The notes beneath the pieces were generated by a model. It was not told the DNA's origin. It searched no databases and saw only the letters and a program-made list of their open reading frames with translations. Made by a program: the position numbers and the translations under genes. From NCBI GenBank assembly GCA_011524755.1, contig WTJR01000048.1, positions 1 to 35,035 of the forward strand: a stretch of 35,035 nt of DNA. Reading direction: 5' to 3'. This document shows, one piece after another, positions 10,471-18,586 of this stretch. The number at the start of each line of letters is the position of its first letter. Position 1 is the stretch's first letter. The DNA comes from Halieaceae bacterium. Lineage in GTDB: Bacteria > Pseudomonadota > Gammaproteobacteria > Pseudomonadales > Halieaceae.

Positions 10471-12361
10471 TGCTGACGGCGCGATCGGGAGCAGAATTGC
10501 TTTGCCGTCTCAGGTGTACCAGAAGCAGTGACAGCGCTGAAGGCGTAACACCCTGAATTCGACCCGCCCTTGCGATATTAGCGGGCCGAGTGTCTGTCAG
10601 TTTTTGACAGATCTCATTAGACAATCCAGACACTTCGGTAAAATCAAAGTCGCTTGGAATCAGCGTATTCTCGTGCCGTTTCAAACGATCAATTTCATCT
10701 TGTTGCCTTGCAATGTAACCAGCGTATTTCACACGTGTCTCTATGTGATCAGCGGTTGCCAAATCCGTAACGGGCGACCCTTTCAAGCCCGCTACATCGC
10801 TGTACGACAATTCCGGCCGCCGAATCAAATCCGCCATCGAATATTCTCGGTTGATAGGCGACTTTAGCTTGGCATCGAGAGCATTCGAAGCACCGGTATC
10901 AGGATGGATATAAGTTGACTCCAATCGTCCCAACTCCTCATCCACCACCGCTCGTTTGGCCTGATAAGCAGCCCAATGCGCTGACGATATCAATCCAAGC
11001 TCATTGCCTTTTGGCGTCAACCGCTCGTCGGCATTGTCTTCGCGAAGTTGCAGCCGATATTCAGCACGGGATGTGAACATTCGATAAGGCTCTTGCGTGC
11101 CCAACGTTACAAGGTCATCCACAAGAACACCGATATAGGCCTCATCGCGTCGTGGTTCCCAGGCATCGAGTTCGCGGGCATATCGAGACGCATTCAGCCC
11201 GGCAAGAAGCCCTTGTGCTCCAGCTTCTTCGTAACCTGTGGTGCCATTAATCTGACCAGCAAAATACAACCCAGTCACATGTCGTGTCTGTAAGCTGTGC
11301 ATCAAATCACGGGGATCAAAGTAATCGTATTCAATCGCGTAGCCTGGCCGCGTGATATGCGCGTTCTCTAAACCGGGGATGGTTCGAACCATGGCGTCCT
11401 GAATATCGAACGGCAGCGACGTTGATATGCCGTTTGGATACAACTCAGTGGTCGTTAATCCTTCAGGCTCCAAAAATATTTGATGGGAATTTTTATCGGC
11501 AAACCGGTGAATCTTGTCTTCAATGCTAGGGCAGTAGCGCGGACCTGTTCCTTCAATAACCCCACTGAACATGGGTGAGCGATCCAACCCACCACGAATA
11601 ATCTCGTGGGTAGCTTCGTTAGTCTTAGTCACCCAGCAACACAACTGCTGTGGATGTTGAGAGATTGACCCTAACTGAGACATCACTGGCCTTGGCTCGT
11701 CTCCCCATTGTTCTTCAAGAACCGAAAAATCCACTGAATTGCCATCAATTCGCGGTGGTGTGCCAGTTTTTAGTCTGCCGGTTCGAGGGCACAACTCGCG
11801 TAATCGATCTGCCAGCGTAACCACAGCCGCATCACCCATGCGCCCGCCCGACTGGTTTTCCATCCCAATATGAATCTTTCCATTCAAAAAAGTACCTGCG
11901 GTAAGAACACATGCAGGAGCAGAAAACCGAATACCTGTGGCGGTTCTAACGCCCGTCACTGTTTCACCAACGAGCTCAATATCGTCGACAGCATCCTGGA
12001 ATACCGTCAGGTTTTCTTGTGCAAAGAGTATTTGGCGAATCGCATTGCGATATAACACTCTATCGGCTTGCGCTCTGGTCGCCCTGACAGCTGGGCCTTT
12101 CCTTGCATTGAGTACTCTGAATTGAATGCCTGCGAGGTCCGTGGCTCTCGCCATCGCACCACCTAACGCGTCAATTTCCCTAACGAGGTGTGATTTACCG
12201 ATGCCGCCTATTGCCGGGTTACACGACATCTGACCTAACGTATCGATCGAGTGGGTAATAAGCAGTGTACGCACACCAGTGCGGGCAGCTGCCAACGCTG
12301 CTTCAGTACCCGCATGGCCACCGCCTACTACGATGACGTCGAACGTGCGATGAGTGCTCAT
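10463..12361 (-). CDS. mnmG: tRNA uridine 5-carboxymethylaminomethyl modification enzyme MnmG (GidA)
   Basis: MnmG is the FAD-containing partner of MnmE. Together they install the cmnm5/mnm5 group on the wobble uridine of several tRNAs. The product has 632 residues (629 in E. coli). The FAD-binding motif [11 protein letters not shown] is at 12-22. The conserved Cys47 lies in [15 protein letters not shown], and the second conserved cysteine in [41 protein letters not shown] and the C-terminal [11 protein letters not shown] domain that contacts MnmE and tRNA are all present. A 444-base spacer lies upstream. A candidate promoter with a TATACT -10 box is close to the start. Confidence 0.98.
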   Translation of the reverse strand: MSTHRTFDVIVVGGGHAGTEAALAAARTGVRTLLITHSIDTLGQMSCNPAIGGIGKSHLVREIDALGGAMARATDLAGIQFRVLNARKGPAVRATRAQADRVLYRNAIRQILFAQENLTVFQDAVDDIELVGETVTGVRTATGIRFSAPACVLTAGTFLNGKIHIGMENQSGGRMGDAAVVTLADRLRELCPRTGRLKTGTPPRIDGNSVDFSVLEEQWGDEPRPVMSQLGSISQHPQQLCCWVTKTNEATHEIIRGGLDRSPMFSGVIEGTGPRYCPSIEDKIHRFADKNSHQIFLEPEGLTTTELYPNGISTSLPFDIQDAMVRTIPGLENAHITRPGYAIEYDYFDPRDLMHSLQTRHVTGLYFAGQINGTTGYEEAGAQGLLAGLNASRYARELDAWEPRRDEAYIGVLVDDLVTLGTQEPYRMFTSRAEYRLQLREDNADERLTPKGNELGLISSAHWAAYQAKRAVVDEELGRLESTYIHPDTGASNALDAKLKSPINREYSMADLIRRPELSYSDVAGLKGSPVTDLATADHIETRVKYAGYIARQQDEIDRLKRHENTLIPSDFDFTEVSGLSNEICQKLTDTRPANIARAGRIQGVTPSALSLLLVHLRRQSNSAPDRAVSNG

Positions 12362-12391
12362 TTGCCGTCTTTGTTAGAAAAAAGGGCTGGG

Positions 12392-12420
12392 AGTATACGA
12401 ATAAATGTAGCTGAACTTAA
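12392..12420 (-). promoter_or_regulatory. Candidate sigma-70 promoter of mnmG-rsmG-parAB
   Basis: On the minus strand the -10 hexamer TATACT (12397-12392, five of six consensus bases) is 17 bases from TTAAGT (12420-12415), a weak -35. Transcription would start about 25 bases before the mnmG ATG. The -10 box and spacing are good and the -35 is poor. Confidence 0.4.
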
Positions 12421-12723
12421 GTTATCGATCTCTTAGGCCGACAGATTCACAAAAGTTAGAGCTGTTTTTATCGTTAATTACGCCTTATAGAAAATCAAAT
12501 TTATATATATGTATTAGAAAAGATACTTTGATGTTGTTGTTATTAAGGCGCCTTTTTTTGTGGATAGATGCCCCATCACCAAGTAGCTCGAGGATTTACT
12601 CCATGTATAAGGTGTTTCATAAGATAGGAAAAACAACCCTATAAGGCCTGTGCTAATCGGGGATATCTCAATCTGTTGTTATGTCTCTTTCTTTTAATTC
12701 AATTTCTTCACAACGTCATGCAC

Positions 12724-12741
12724 AGAGTTGTCACCAACTCT
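12724..12741. repeat. Perfect 7-bp inverted repeat
   Basis: AGAGTTG-TCAC-CAACTCT forms a 7-bp stem with a 4-base loop. It lies about 65 bases downstream of mnmE. Neither strand has a T tract behind it, so it is not a standard terminator. It could end or protect the mnmE transcript, or be part of an origin-like structure. Confidence 0.45.
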
Positions 12742-12805
12742 ACTCACATCAGTACAGCGCGCGGCCTCTCGTAATCAATTTCTTAATGATGTTGTGGACA
12801 GGGTG

Positions 12806-14152
12806 TTACTTACCTATGCAAAAACTGCTGAAAATTAACCCCAAGATATCGTCACTTGCTACACGGCCCGTTAAAGAATCGATTGCGGTTTGAACCCGTT
12901 TTAGATCTTCGGCCAGTAGCTCTGCCGCGTTGTGGTGCTCGAAGGCAAGTAGAGATTCTGTGAGAGCGTGATGCGCTTCCAAGAGTGCGTCAACGTGGCG
13001 TTGGCGAGCGCTGAAAACAGAGTCTTGCGCCCCTTGTACCAATAATGAGCCCTCAATCGTTTGAATCAACGCGTTGATTCCATCACCTTTTTTGGCACTG
13101 ACTGCAACACAACGAGTTTCACCGTGATTCGGAAGTACGCCAGCTTGTCTGCCAGAGATATCAATTTTGTTTAGGACCTGAATATTAATGGCGGTATCAG
13201 GAAGCCATTCGGTATTAATTTCCTGTGGTTCATTGTCATCAATGATGTGAAGGACGAGGTCAGCATTCTGACTGCTGGACTTGGCACGCTTAACACCTTC
13301 TTGCTCAATGACGTCGTCTGTCTGACGAATGCCGGCCGTATCGATGAGATCCAGAATCACAGAGCCAGCTTTTATGCTTTGTTTTAGTGTGTCGCGTGTC
13401 GTACCCGGAACATCTGTGACAATGGCAATGTCATCACGAGCAAGTGCATTTAAGAGACTACTTTTACCGGCGTTTGGTGCACCAATAAGGACAGCCAGGT
13501 AGTGCTGGGTTTTGCGTTGCGATGCCGCAACATCGTTGATTAATTGCTCAATAGTGGCGTTGCAGTCGCGAAGCCTTGATATGACTGCATGGCGCTGTAA
13601 AACATCGATGTCTTCTTCAGGAAAATCGATGGATGCTTCTGTTAACGCTCTTAGCTCATTGAGTTGGTTAGAGAGGTCGCTGACCAACGCAGAAAATGCA
13701 CCTGATAATGAGGCAGACGCGAGCTTTGCTGCCGTTTCTGTTTCAGCTGTGATCAGATCGGCGATGGCTTCCGCTTGTAGTAAATCAATTTTACCGTTGA
13801 TGAAACTGCGCTCTGAAAATTCTCCGGGTCGAGCTTGCCTTGCCCCTAACTCAATGCATCGCGAGAGAAGTGCTTGTAAAACAATGTGTCCACCGTGCCC
13901 TTGAATTTCCACTACATCGTCACCGGTAAATGAGTTGGGACCGGGAAAGTAAATGGCTAGCCCGGAGTCAATGGCTTGACCTTCACTGTCGAGGAAAGAC
14001 CGGTAGTGAGCGTACCGAGGGGTGAGTTCTGATCCACTTAAAGCGAGCGCTATAGCGAGTGCATCAGGTCCACTTAAACGGATGATACCGACAGGACCGT
14101 TGCCGCGCGCCGTTGCGATAGCGGCGATCGTATCAGTATCAAGTCCGGTCAT
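12806..14152 (-). CDS. mnmE: tRNA modification GTPase MnmE (TrmE)
   Basis: MnmE is the folate-binding GTPase that works with MnmG on wobble uridines. The product has 448 residues (454 in E. coli). The N-terminal tetrahydrofolate-binding domain has TIAAIATARGNGPVGIIRLSG and the dimerisation region PGEFSERSFINGKIDLLQAEA. The G domain carries GAPNAGKS (224-231), DVPGTTRD (247-254), DTAGIR (271-276) and NKID. The protein ends in the diagnostic CIGK box, with the catalytic cysteine at residue 445. It follows yidC by 21 bases and is probably the last gene of the rpmH operon. Its partner gene mnmG is next on the same strand but beyond a long spacer. Confidence 0.98.
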   Translation of the reverse strand: MTGLDTDTIAAIATARGNGPVGIIRLSGPDALAIALALSGSELTPRYAHYRSFLDSEGQAIDSGLAIYFPGPNSFTGDDVVEIQGHGGHIVLQALLSRCIELGARQARPGEFSERSFINGKIDLLQAEAIADLITAETETAAKLASASLSGAFSALVSDLSNQLNELRALTEASIDFPEEDIDVLQRHAVISRLRDCNATIEQLINDVAASQRKTQHYLAVLIGAPNAGKSSLLNALARDDIAIVTDVPGTTRDTLKQSIKAGSVILDLIDTAGIRQTDDVIEQEGVKRAKSSSQNADLVLHIIDDNEPQEINTEWLPDTAINIQVLNKIDISGRQAGVLPNHGETRCVAVSAKKGDGINALIQTIEGSLLVQGAQDSVFSARQRHVDALLEAHHALTESLLAFEHHNAAELLAEDLKRVQTAIDSLTGRVASDDILGLIFSSFCIGK

Positions 14153-14173
14153 TGTTTTATGTTGATGTTGCGC

Positions 14174-15850
14174 TTATCGCGCAGCGGCTTGCTCAATTTG
14201 TCGAGTAACAACGTATTGCTGAGCAAATGACAGAAGGTTGTTGCACAACCAGTACAACACAAGGCCTGCCGGGAACCACATCATCAAGAAGGTAAATGCG
14301 ATAGGCATGTACATCATGATTTTGGCTTGCATTGGATCTGGCGGTGCAGGATTGAGACGTTGCATCAGCCACATGCTAATGCCCATCAGGATTGGCAAGA
14401 CAAAATAGGGATCCATGGCTGAGAGATCTTCGATCCATAGAATGAAAGGTGCGTGTCGGAGTTCAACCGATTCGAGAAGCACCCAGTAAAGCGCAATAAA
14501 GACAGGCATCTGAATGAGCATAGGAAGACACCCACCCATTGGATTAATCTTCTCTTTTTTCCAGAGCTCCATCATGGCTTGCTGCTGTTTAGCTTTGTCA
14601 TCTGCGTACTGATCACGAATACTTTGAATCTTGGGCTGTACCGTTCTCATTTTTGCCATGGATTTATAGCTTGCTGCTGATAACCGGAAAAAGATCAGCT
14701 TGATAACAATGGTCAGCGCGATGATGGCCAGTCCCCAGTTAATAACAAACTGCTGGATTAAAGTGAGCAACCAGAAAAGCGGTTGAGCAAGCCACCAGAG
14801 CCAACCGTAATCAATAACGAGATCGAGGTTCTCAGCCAGCGCGGCGAGCGCAACTTGGTCTTTGGGGCCTACGTAAAGTGTTTGAGTGATGGTTGCGGCT
14901 GATCCTGGTGCGATATCAACGTTTTGGTTTTTGTATCCGATAACGTTGTCACCATTAGAGAGCTGGCTAGCAAAGTAATCGTGACTTGTCTGCTGCGATG
15001 GAATCCAAGCTGAGACAAAATAGTGCTGTAATATTGCCACCCAACCTGCGGGCAAACGTTTTGAGAACGGCTCATCACTCAAGTCAGAAAAACTGAGCTT
15101 TGTGTAGCGCTCATCGGGTTGCGTAAGCGCAGCGCCCAAATAAGGACTGACGCCGAAACCTGTGTTGCCGTCGGGTGCTTGCGTGTTATCTCGCTTCAGT
15201 TGAGCAAACGACGTGACAGATGCGACGGAGCTCCCGCCGTTTCTGATATCGAATGACACATCGACGTCATAGCGGTCATCATGGGCCGTGAAACGCTTGT
15301 AAACCTGCATTCCTAGCGAGTCATTGCCGGTCCAGGCCAATGTCAGCGTGTGGCTACCATCGTCGTTGTTAGTAACGCCTTGGCTTGCGTAACGCGCTCG
15401 GTTACCACTGGCATCAATACCATCGGGTCCTATGAGTCCGCTCTGAGCCACATAGCGTCGCAGGTTGTTGTTTTCTAATAATCTAAAGGGTTGATCAGGC
15501 GTATCGAGTCTAACCGGGAATTTTGGTAGAGACGCAGAAACAACATCACCCCCGTCAGCAGAGACAACCAAGTCAAGCGCGTCGGTAGATAAGTTAAACG
15601 TCTCGCTGTCATCGAGTAGCACTGAAAGAGGGTTTGTTTCTTGGTTAACACTCGGGATACCGTCATTGATTCCCTGGCTTACAGGCGCAGCTACTGATTC
15701 ATTGGTTGATACGCCAGGCTCCGTAATAGCGGCGGTATACAGTTCACTCTGCTGCTTTTGATACTCGTCAGAATACTGATTCCATTCAATAAGCAGCATT
15801 AAAGACAATACGGCGGTGGTGCTTATTAATAGTAGTCGTACAGGGTCCAT
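14174..15850 (-). CDS. yidC: Membrane protein insertase YidC
   Basis: YidC inserts and folds inner-membrane proteins, alone or with SecYEG. The atpE product is a known substrate of the family. I choose the ATG at 15850 (MDPVRLLLIS) because GAGG lies 6 bases upstream and E. coli YidC also starts at this point. The ATG five codons earlier (15865) overlaps the yidD stop with no ribosome site. The product has 558 residues. An N-terminal membrane anchor (about 4-22) is followed by a large periplasmic domain and a C-terminal five-helix core region with YGWLWWLAQPLF, INPMGGCLPMLIQMPVFIALY and FPAGLVLYWLCNNLLS. Confidence 0.97.
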   Translation of the reverse strand: MDPVRLLLISTTAVLSLMLLIEWNQYSDEYQKQQSELYTAAITEPGVSTNESVAAPVSQGINDGIPSVNQETNPLSVLLDDSETFNLSTDALDLVVSADGGDVVSASLPKFPVRLDTPDQPFRLLENNNLRRYVAQSGLIGPDGIDASGNRARYASQGVTNNDDGSHTLTLAWTGNDSLGMQVYKRFTAHDDRYDVDVSFDIRNGGSSVASVTSFAQLKRDNTQAPDGNTGFGVSPYLGAALTQPDERYTKLSFSDLSDEPFSKRLPAGWVAILQHYFVSAWIPSQQTSHDYFASQLSNGDNVIGYKNQNVDIAPGSAATITQTLYVGPKDQVALAALAENLDLVIDYGWLWWLAQPLFWLLTLIQQFVINWGLAIIALTIVIKLIFFRLSAASYKSMAKMRTVQPKIQSIRDQYADDKAKQQQAMMELWKKEKINPMGGCLPMLIQMPVFIALYWVLLESVELRHAPFILWIEDLSAMDPYFVLPILMGISMWLMQRLNPAPPDPMQAKIMMYMPIAFTFLMMWFPAGLVLYWLCNNLLSFAQQYVVTRQIEQAAAR

Positions 15851-15864
15851 TGAGGTCCTCGGCA

Positions 15865-16122
15865 TTATTCGTCGTCGGATTTCGACAAGCTCGGATGTTC
15901 AGGGACAGGATCATAACCGCCGGCAGCCCATGGATGACAGCGGCAAATTCGTTTTGCAGCTAGAAAACTGCCTGAAACTGGGCCGTGTGACTCTAACGCT
16001 TCAATGGCGTATGACGAGCATGACGGAAAATAACGGCAGCGATTTCCAATAAAGGGACTGATCCCAACTTGATAGAACTTGATGGGCAGTTTCAGCAGCG
16101 CGGTTAGAACGTTATTGATCAT
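15865..16122 (-). CDS. yidD: Membrane protein insertion efficiency factor YidD
   Basis: YidD is a small membrane-associated protein that helps YidC-dependent insertion. Starting from the ATG at 16122, the product has 85 residues, equal to E. coli. An upstream GTG (16182) would add 20 residues lying inside rnpA and is less likely. The family core is clear: FYQVGISPFIGNRCRYFPSCSSYAIEAL, then KRICRCHPWAAGGYDPVP, with the conserved cysteines. It overlaps the end of rnpA by 11 bases in another frame, and its stop touches the region just before yidC. Coupled translation is likely. Confidence 0.95.
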   Translation of the reverse strand: MINNVLTALLKLPIKFYQVGISPFIGNRCRYFPSCSSYAIEALESHGPVSGSFLAAKRICRCHPWAAGGYDPVPEHPSLSKSDDE

Positions 16123-16486
16123 CTTCAAACCGAATCTGCGCGTGTTTGTGATTGAGCTTCCGCCAAAGGCGATCAAGATCACCTAGCACGTCTGCATTAC
16201 TCAATGCACCAGCACCTCGTTTTGCCATGAAAACAAGGTTCATCGAGGCTGAAAGGGGGTGGTTTCGAAAGTATTCCCTGACCAACCGTTTAATCCGGTT
16301 GCGATCAGTGGCCAGTCGCACGTTTTTCTTGGCAACAATAATACCGAGGCGAGAGCGATTGTCTGATGCAGGAAGGGCAAGCACGGTGCCAGCTGTTGAG
16401 CCGGCACGTATTGAACAGTTTTCGAAAACTTGGGAGTAGTCGTGGGCGTTAAGTAAGCGCGCGGTCTTTGGAAATTTGTGGGACAT
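16112..16486 (-). CDS. rnpA: Ribonuclease P protein component
   Basis: RnpA is the protein subunit of RNase P, which with the M1 RNA trims the 5' ends of tRNA precursors. The product has 124 residues (119 in E. coli). The RNR signature RNRIKRLVREYFR lies at 62-74, preceded by RLGIIVAKKNVRLA. It sits 20 bases after rpmH and overlaps yidD by 11 bases. The rpmH-rnpA pairing next to dnaA is nearly universal in bacteria. Confidence 0.97.
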   Translation of the reverse strand: MSHKFPKTARLLNAHDYSQVFENCSIRAGSTAGTVLALPASDNRSRLGIIVAKKNVRLATDRNRIKRLVREYFRNHPLSASMNLVFMAKRGAGALSNADVLGDLDRLWRKLNHKHAQIRFEDDQ

Positions 16487-16506
16487 AGTGAGTTGCCCCG
16501 ATGCGC

Positions 16507-16641
16507 TTACGCCGAGAGACGAAGACGTCCACGTGCACGACGACGAGCAAGCACCTTGCGGCCATTTTTGGTTGCCATGCGAGCACGGAAGCCGTGGTTA
16601 CGCTTGCGCTTCAGAACGCTGGGTTGAAAGGTGCGCTTCAT
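16507..16641 (-). CDS. rpmH: 50S ribosomal protein L34
   Basis: L34 is a very basic 44-residue ribosomal protein. The sequence [18 protein letters not shown], then [19 protein letters not shown] and a terminal LSA is canonical. The gene is read from the ATG at 16641 to the TAA at 16507, with an AAAGG ribosome site 7 bases upstream of the start. It is the first gene of rpmH-rnpA-yidD-yidC-mnmE and lies about 35 bases downstream of the predicted transcription start of a strong sigma-70 promoter. Confidence 0.98.
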   Translation of the reverse strand: MKRTFQPSVLKRKRNHGFRARMATKNGRKVLARRRARGRLRLSA

Positions 16642-16682
16642 ACGAATGCCTTTACATCAATGCGGTTGTCAAAGGGGGCGGA

Positions 16683-16711
16683 ATTATAGGGACCCCCTGT
16701 GTGACTGGCAA
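16683..16711 (-). promoter_or_regulatory. Near-consensus sigma-70 promoter of the rpmH operon
   Basis: On the minus strand TTGCCA (16711-16706, five of six) and a perfect TATAAT (16688-16683) are separated by 17 bases. A GC-rich CCGCCCCC discriminator-like stretch follows the -10 box, which is common at growth-rate-controlled ribosomal promoters. The predicted start is around 16676, leaving a leader of about 35 bases before rpmH. Confidence 0.8.
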
Positions 16712-16867
16712 TAGCTGGGAATGTAAAAAAGTAAGTGGTTACAAAACGATTATTTTTTTTGGGTTAGTGGCCGCTTACTGGGATCGACTGTATTGCTGTC
16801 TTTTTACCAGTTTGGATGAAGCGCTTGGTCGTGTTTTGCCACAAAGCATCCATAAGTTATTAAAAAG

Positions 16868-16876
16868 TTATCCACA
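16868..16876 (+). promoter_or_regulatory. DnaA box (perfect)
   Basis: TTATCCACA matches the high-affinity DnaA box at all nine positions. It lies in the AT-rich rpmH-dnaA spacer, 231 bases before the dnaA ATG. Confidence 0.85.
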
Positions 16877-16966
16877 GAAAAACAAAAATACGGCTTGCAT
16901 TTTTATTTTTTTATGAGAAACCCCTACAAACCAGTAAACCACTGATTTATATGGTTTTTATTTTTG

Positions 16967-16994
16967 TTGAACTGGAGATAAATGTGTGGATAAC
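16967..16994 (+). promoter_or_regulatory. Candidate dnaA promoter overlapped by a DnaA box
   Basis: TTGAAC (16967-16972) and GATAAC (16989-16994) are 16 bases apart, and each matches four of six consensus bases. The -10 box lies almost exactly on the second DnaA box. If this is the dnaA promoter, DnaA protein would repress its own gene, as known in E. coli. The hexamers are weak, and other starts in the 105 bases before dnaA are possible. Confidence 0.3.
16985..16993 (-). promoter_or_regulatory. DnaA box (perfect, reverse orientation)
   Basis: TGTGGATAA is the exact reverse complement of TTATCCACA. It lies 106 bases before the dnaA ATG and overlaps a candidate -10 box. Confidence 0.85.
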
Positions 16995-17099
16995 TATACA
17001 CCGTTGTCGTGGAGTGGCGGATTATTGAGCCAGTAGTCGACATAAGCACTGCAATAAGTCGCAGATTCGCCTCAATTCGCCTTGAAGAGCAATAACAAC

Positions 17100-18551
17100 A
17101 TGCAAATAGCGTCTCAATCTTCTTCGCCAGTTTCGAATACCGTGCTGTGGACACAGTGTCTCGAAGAGCTGCGGCGTGAAGTGCCAGAAGTTCAATTCAA
17201 TACCTGGGTGCGACCTTTAACCGTAATGGAAGATGGCGCTGACTTTGTGTTGTGTGCACCCAATCGGTTTATCCGGGATTTTGTAGAAGAAAAATACAGC
17301 GCAACCATCTCTCAGTGCCTCGCTGCGGTGAGTACCGAGGCGTCCTTGGTGTCGGTGAGGGTTGTAACGGGCGCTGGCGGGTCAATCACGACCCAGCCAG
17401 CTACGGTAAATAACGAGTTGAGTCTGCCCACGCACACTCCGATTCAGGATGATCGGGCTGCGAGAGTGGCGCCGGCAGAGCCGTCACGAATAGTTAAAAA
17501 ACAAGCGCCCGCCGTCGTGGTGCCGTCGCATCAGCACAACCTAGTAGACGGGTATACCTTTGCTAATTTTGTAGAGGGTAAGAGCAACCAGCTAGCGATG
17601 GCCGCTGCTCAGCAGGTTGCTGAAAGTCCGGGTGACGCCTACAACCCGCTGTTCCTCTACGGAGGCGTAGGTCTGGGAAAAACCCACCTGATGCATGCGG
17701 TAGGTAACGCGCTCAGGCAGCGCAAACCCGACGCTAAAATTGTTTACTTGCATAGCGAGCGTTTCGTCGCCGACATGGTGAAGGCTCTGCAGCTCAACGC
17801 GATTAACGACTTCAAGCGGTTTTACCGGTCAGTAGATGCATTGTTGATTGATGACATCCAGTTCTTTGCGAACAAAGATCGCAGTCAGGAAGAGTTTTTT
17901 CACACGTTTAATGCGTTGCTAGAGGGTGGCCAGCAGATGATCTTGACCTGCGATCGTTACCCGAAGGAGATCGATGGAGTCGAGGAGCGCTTGAAGAGCC
18001 GTTTTGGGTGGGGCCTAACAGTGGCGGTGGAACCGCCAGAACTGGAGACCCGTGTCGCCATTCTTATGAAGAAGGCAGAGCAGTCAGGTATCGAAATGTC
18101 TCATGAGGCAGCATTCTTTATTGCGCAACGAATCCGATCGAATGTTCGTGAACTTGAGGGTGCGCTCAAGCGAGTTATTGCGAGTGCGAATTTTACCGGC
18201 AGGCCTTTTGATATCGATTTGATCAAAGAGAGCCTGAAGGATCTTTTGGCCCTGCAGGATAAACAGGTCTCACTAGAAAACATTAAGCGGACGGTTGCGG
18301 ACTACTATAAGATTAAGGTTGCGGATTTGTTGTCGAAACGCCGAAACCGCTCGGTCGCGCGCCCTAGACAAGTAGCCATGGCGCTGTCGAAGGAGCTAAC
18401 GAATCATAGCTTGCCGGAGATTGGCGATGCGTTTGGGGGGAGAGACCACACGACAGTGCTTCACGCTTGTCGTAAGATAGCGGAGTTGCGTGGAACAACA
18501 TCGGATATTGGGGAAGATTATAAGAATCTGCTGCGCTTACTGACTACGTGA
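17100..18551 (+). CDS. dnaA: Chromosomal replication initiator DnaA
   Basis: DnaA is the AAA+ initiator that binds DnaA boxes, melts oriC and loads DnaB. Starting at the ATG at 17100 it has 483 residues. A TTG 18 bases earlier lacks a ribosome site. Domain I (1-90) contains [25 protein letters not shown]. Domain II (about 95-150) is a variable linker. The AAA+ core has Walker [10 protein letters not shown] (188-196), Walker [10 protein letters not shown] (248-256), the arginine-finger region [11 protein letters not shown] (295-305) and [10 protein letters not shown] (347-356). Domain IV ends with the DNA-binding signature [15 protein letters not shown] (446-460). The gene is first in dnaA-dnaN-recF-gyrB. 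Confidence 0.99.
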   Translation: MQIASQSSSPVSNTVLWTQCLEELRREVPEVQFNTWVRPLTVMEDGADFVLCAPNRFIRDFVEEKYSATISQCLAAVSTEASLVSVRVVTGAGGSITTQPATVNNELSLPTHTPIQDDRAARVAPAEPSRIVKKQAPAVVVPSHQHNLVDGYTFANFVEGKSNQLAMAAAQQVAESPGDAYNPLFLYGGVGLGKTHLMHAVGNALRQRKPDAKIVYLHSERFVADMVKALQLNAINDFKRFYRSVDALLIDDIQFFANKDRSQEEFFHTFNALLEGGQQMILTCDRYPKEIDGVEERLKSRFGWGLTVAVEPPELETRVAILMKKAEQSGIEMSHEAAFFIAQRIRSNVRELEGALKRVIASANFTGRPFDIDLIKESLKDLLALQDKQVSLENIKRTVADYYKIKVADLLSKRRNRSVARPRQVAMALSKELTNHSLPEIGDAFGGRDHTTVLHACRKIAELRGTTSDIGEDYKNLLRLLTT

Positions 18552-18586
18552 TATAAGCGTTGGCTACGACAAGAGAGATCAAACGA

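Larger units (their letters stand above)
12362..12805. other. 444-bp AT-rich spacer upstream of mnmG, with degenerate DnaA boxes
   Basis: No convincing gene is visible here. The right part lies downstream of mnmE and the left part holds the likely mnmG promoter. The section 12470-12560 is strongly AT-rich (TTTATATATATGTATTAG). Near-matches to the DnaA box TTATNCACA are TGTGGATAG (12559-12567) and TGTGGACAG (12793-12801), both read on the minus strand, plus TTCTTCACA (12704-12712) and TCATGCACA (12716-12724) on the plus strand. The spacer occupies the place where E. coli and Vibrio have oriC, upstream of mnmG, but none of the boxes is perfect. A hairpin lies at 12724-12741. Confidence 0.55.
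16740..16995. other. oriC: Candidate chromosomal replication origin (oriC)
   Basis: The 458-bp gap between rpmH and dnaA holds no gene beyond the promoters. It is rich in A/T runs, such as ATTTTTATTTTTTTATG near 16898-16914 and GGTTTTTATTTTTG near 16954-16966. Two perfect DnaA boxes in opposite orientation (16868-16876 and 16985-16993) flank the AT-rich section. AAGTTAT is repeated with an 11-base step (16854 and 16865), and a weaker TTTGCCACA lies at 16835-16843. Gene orientation diverges here, and oriC lies in the same gap in Pseudomonas. The exact limits are my estimate. Confidence 0.7.

Noticed and set aside
12549-12558. GGCGCC followed by seven T, looking like a terminator
   Set aside because: The palindrome has no loop and no longer stem, so a functional terminator hairpin cannot form.
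12681-12893. A 70-codon plus-strand frame in the mnmG-mnmE spacer
   Set aside because: It runs into the 3' end of mnmE on the opposite strand and has no recognisable domain or ribosome site.
16476-16916. A 146-codon plus-strand reading frame opposite rpmH and running into the origin spacer
   Set aside because: It is antisense to rpmH and crosses the rpmH promoter. Its composition looks random and it has no ribosome site or family resemblance.
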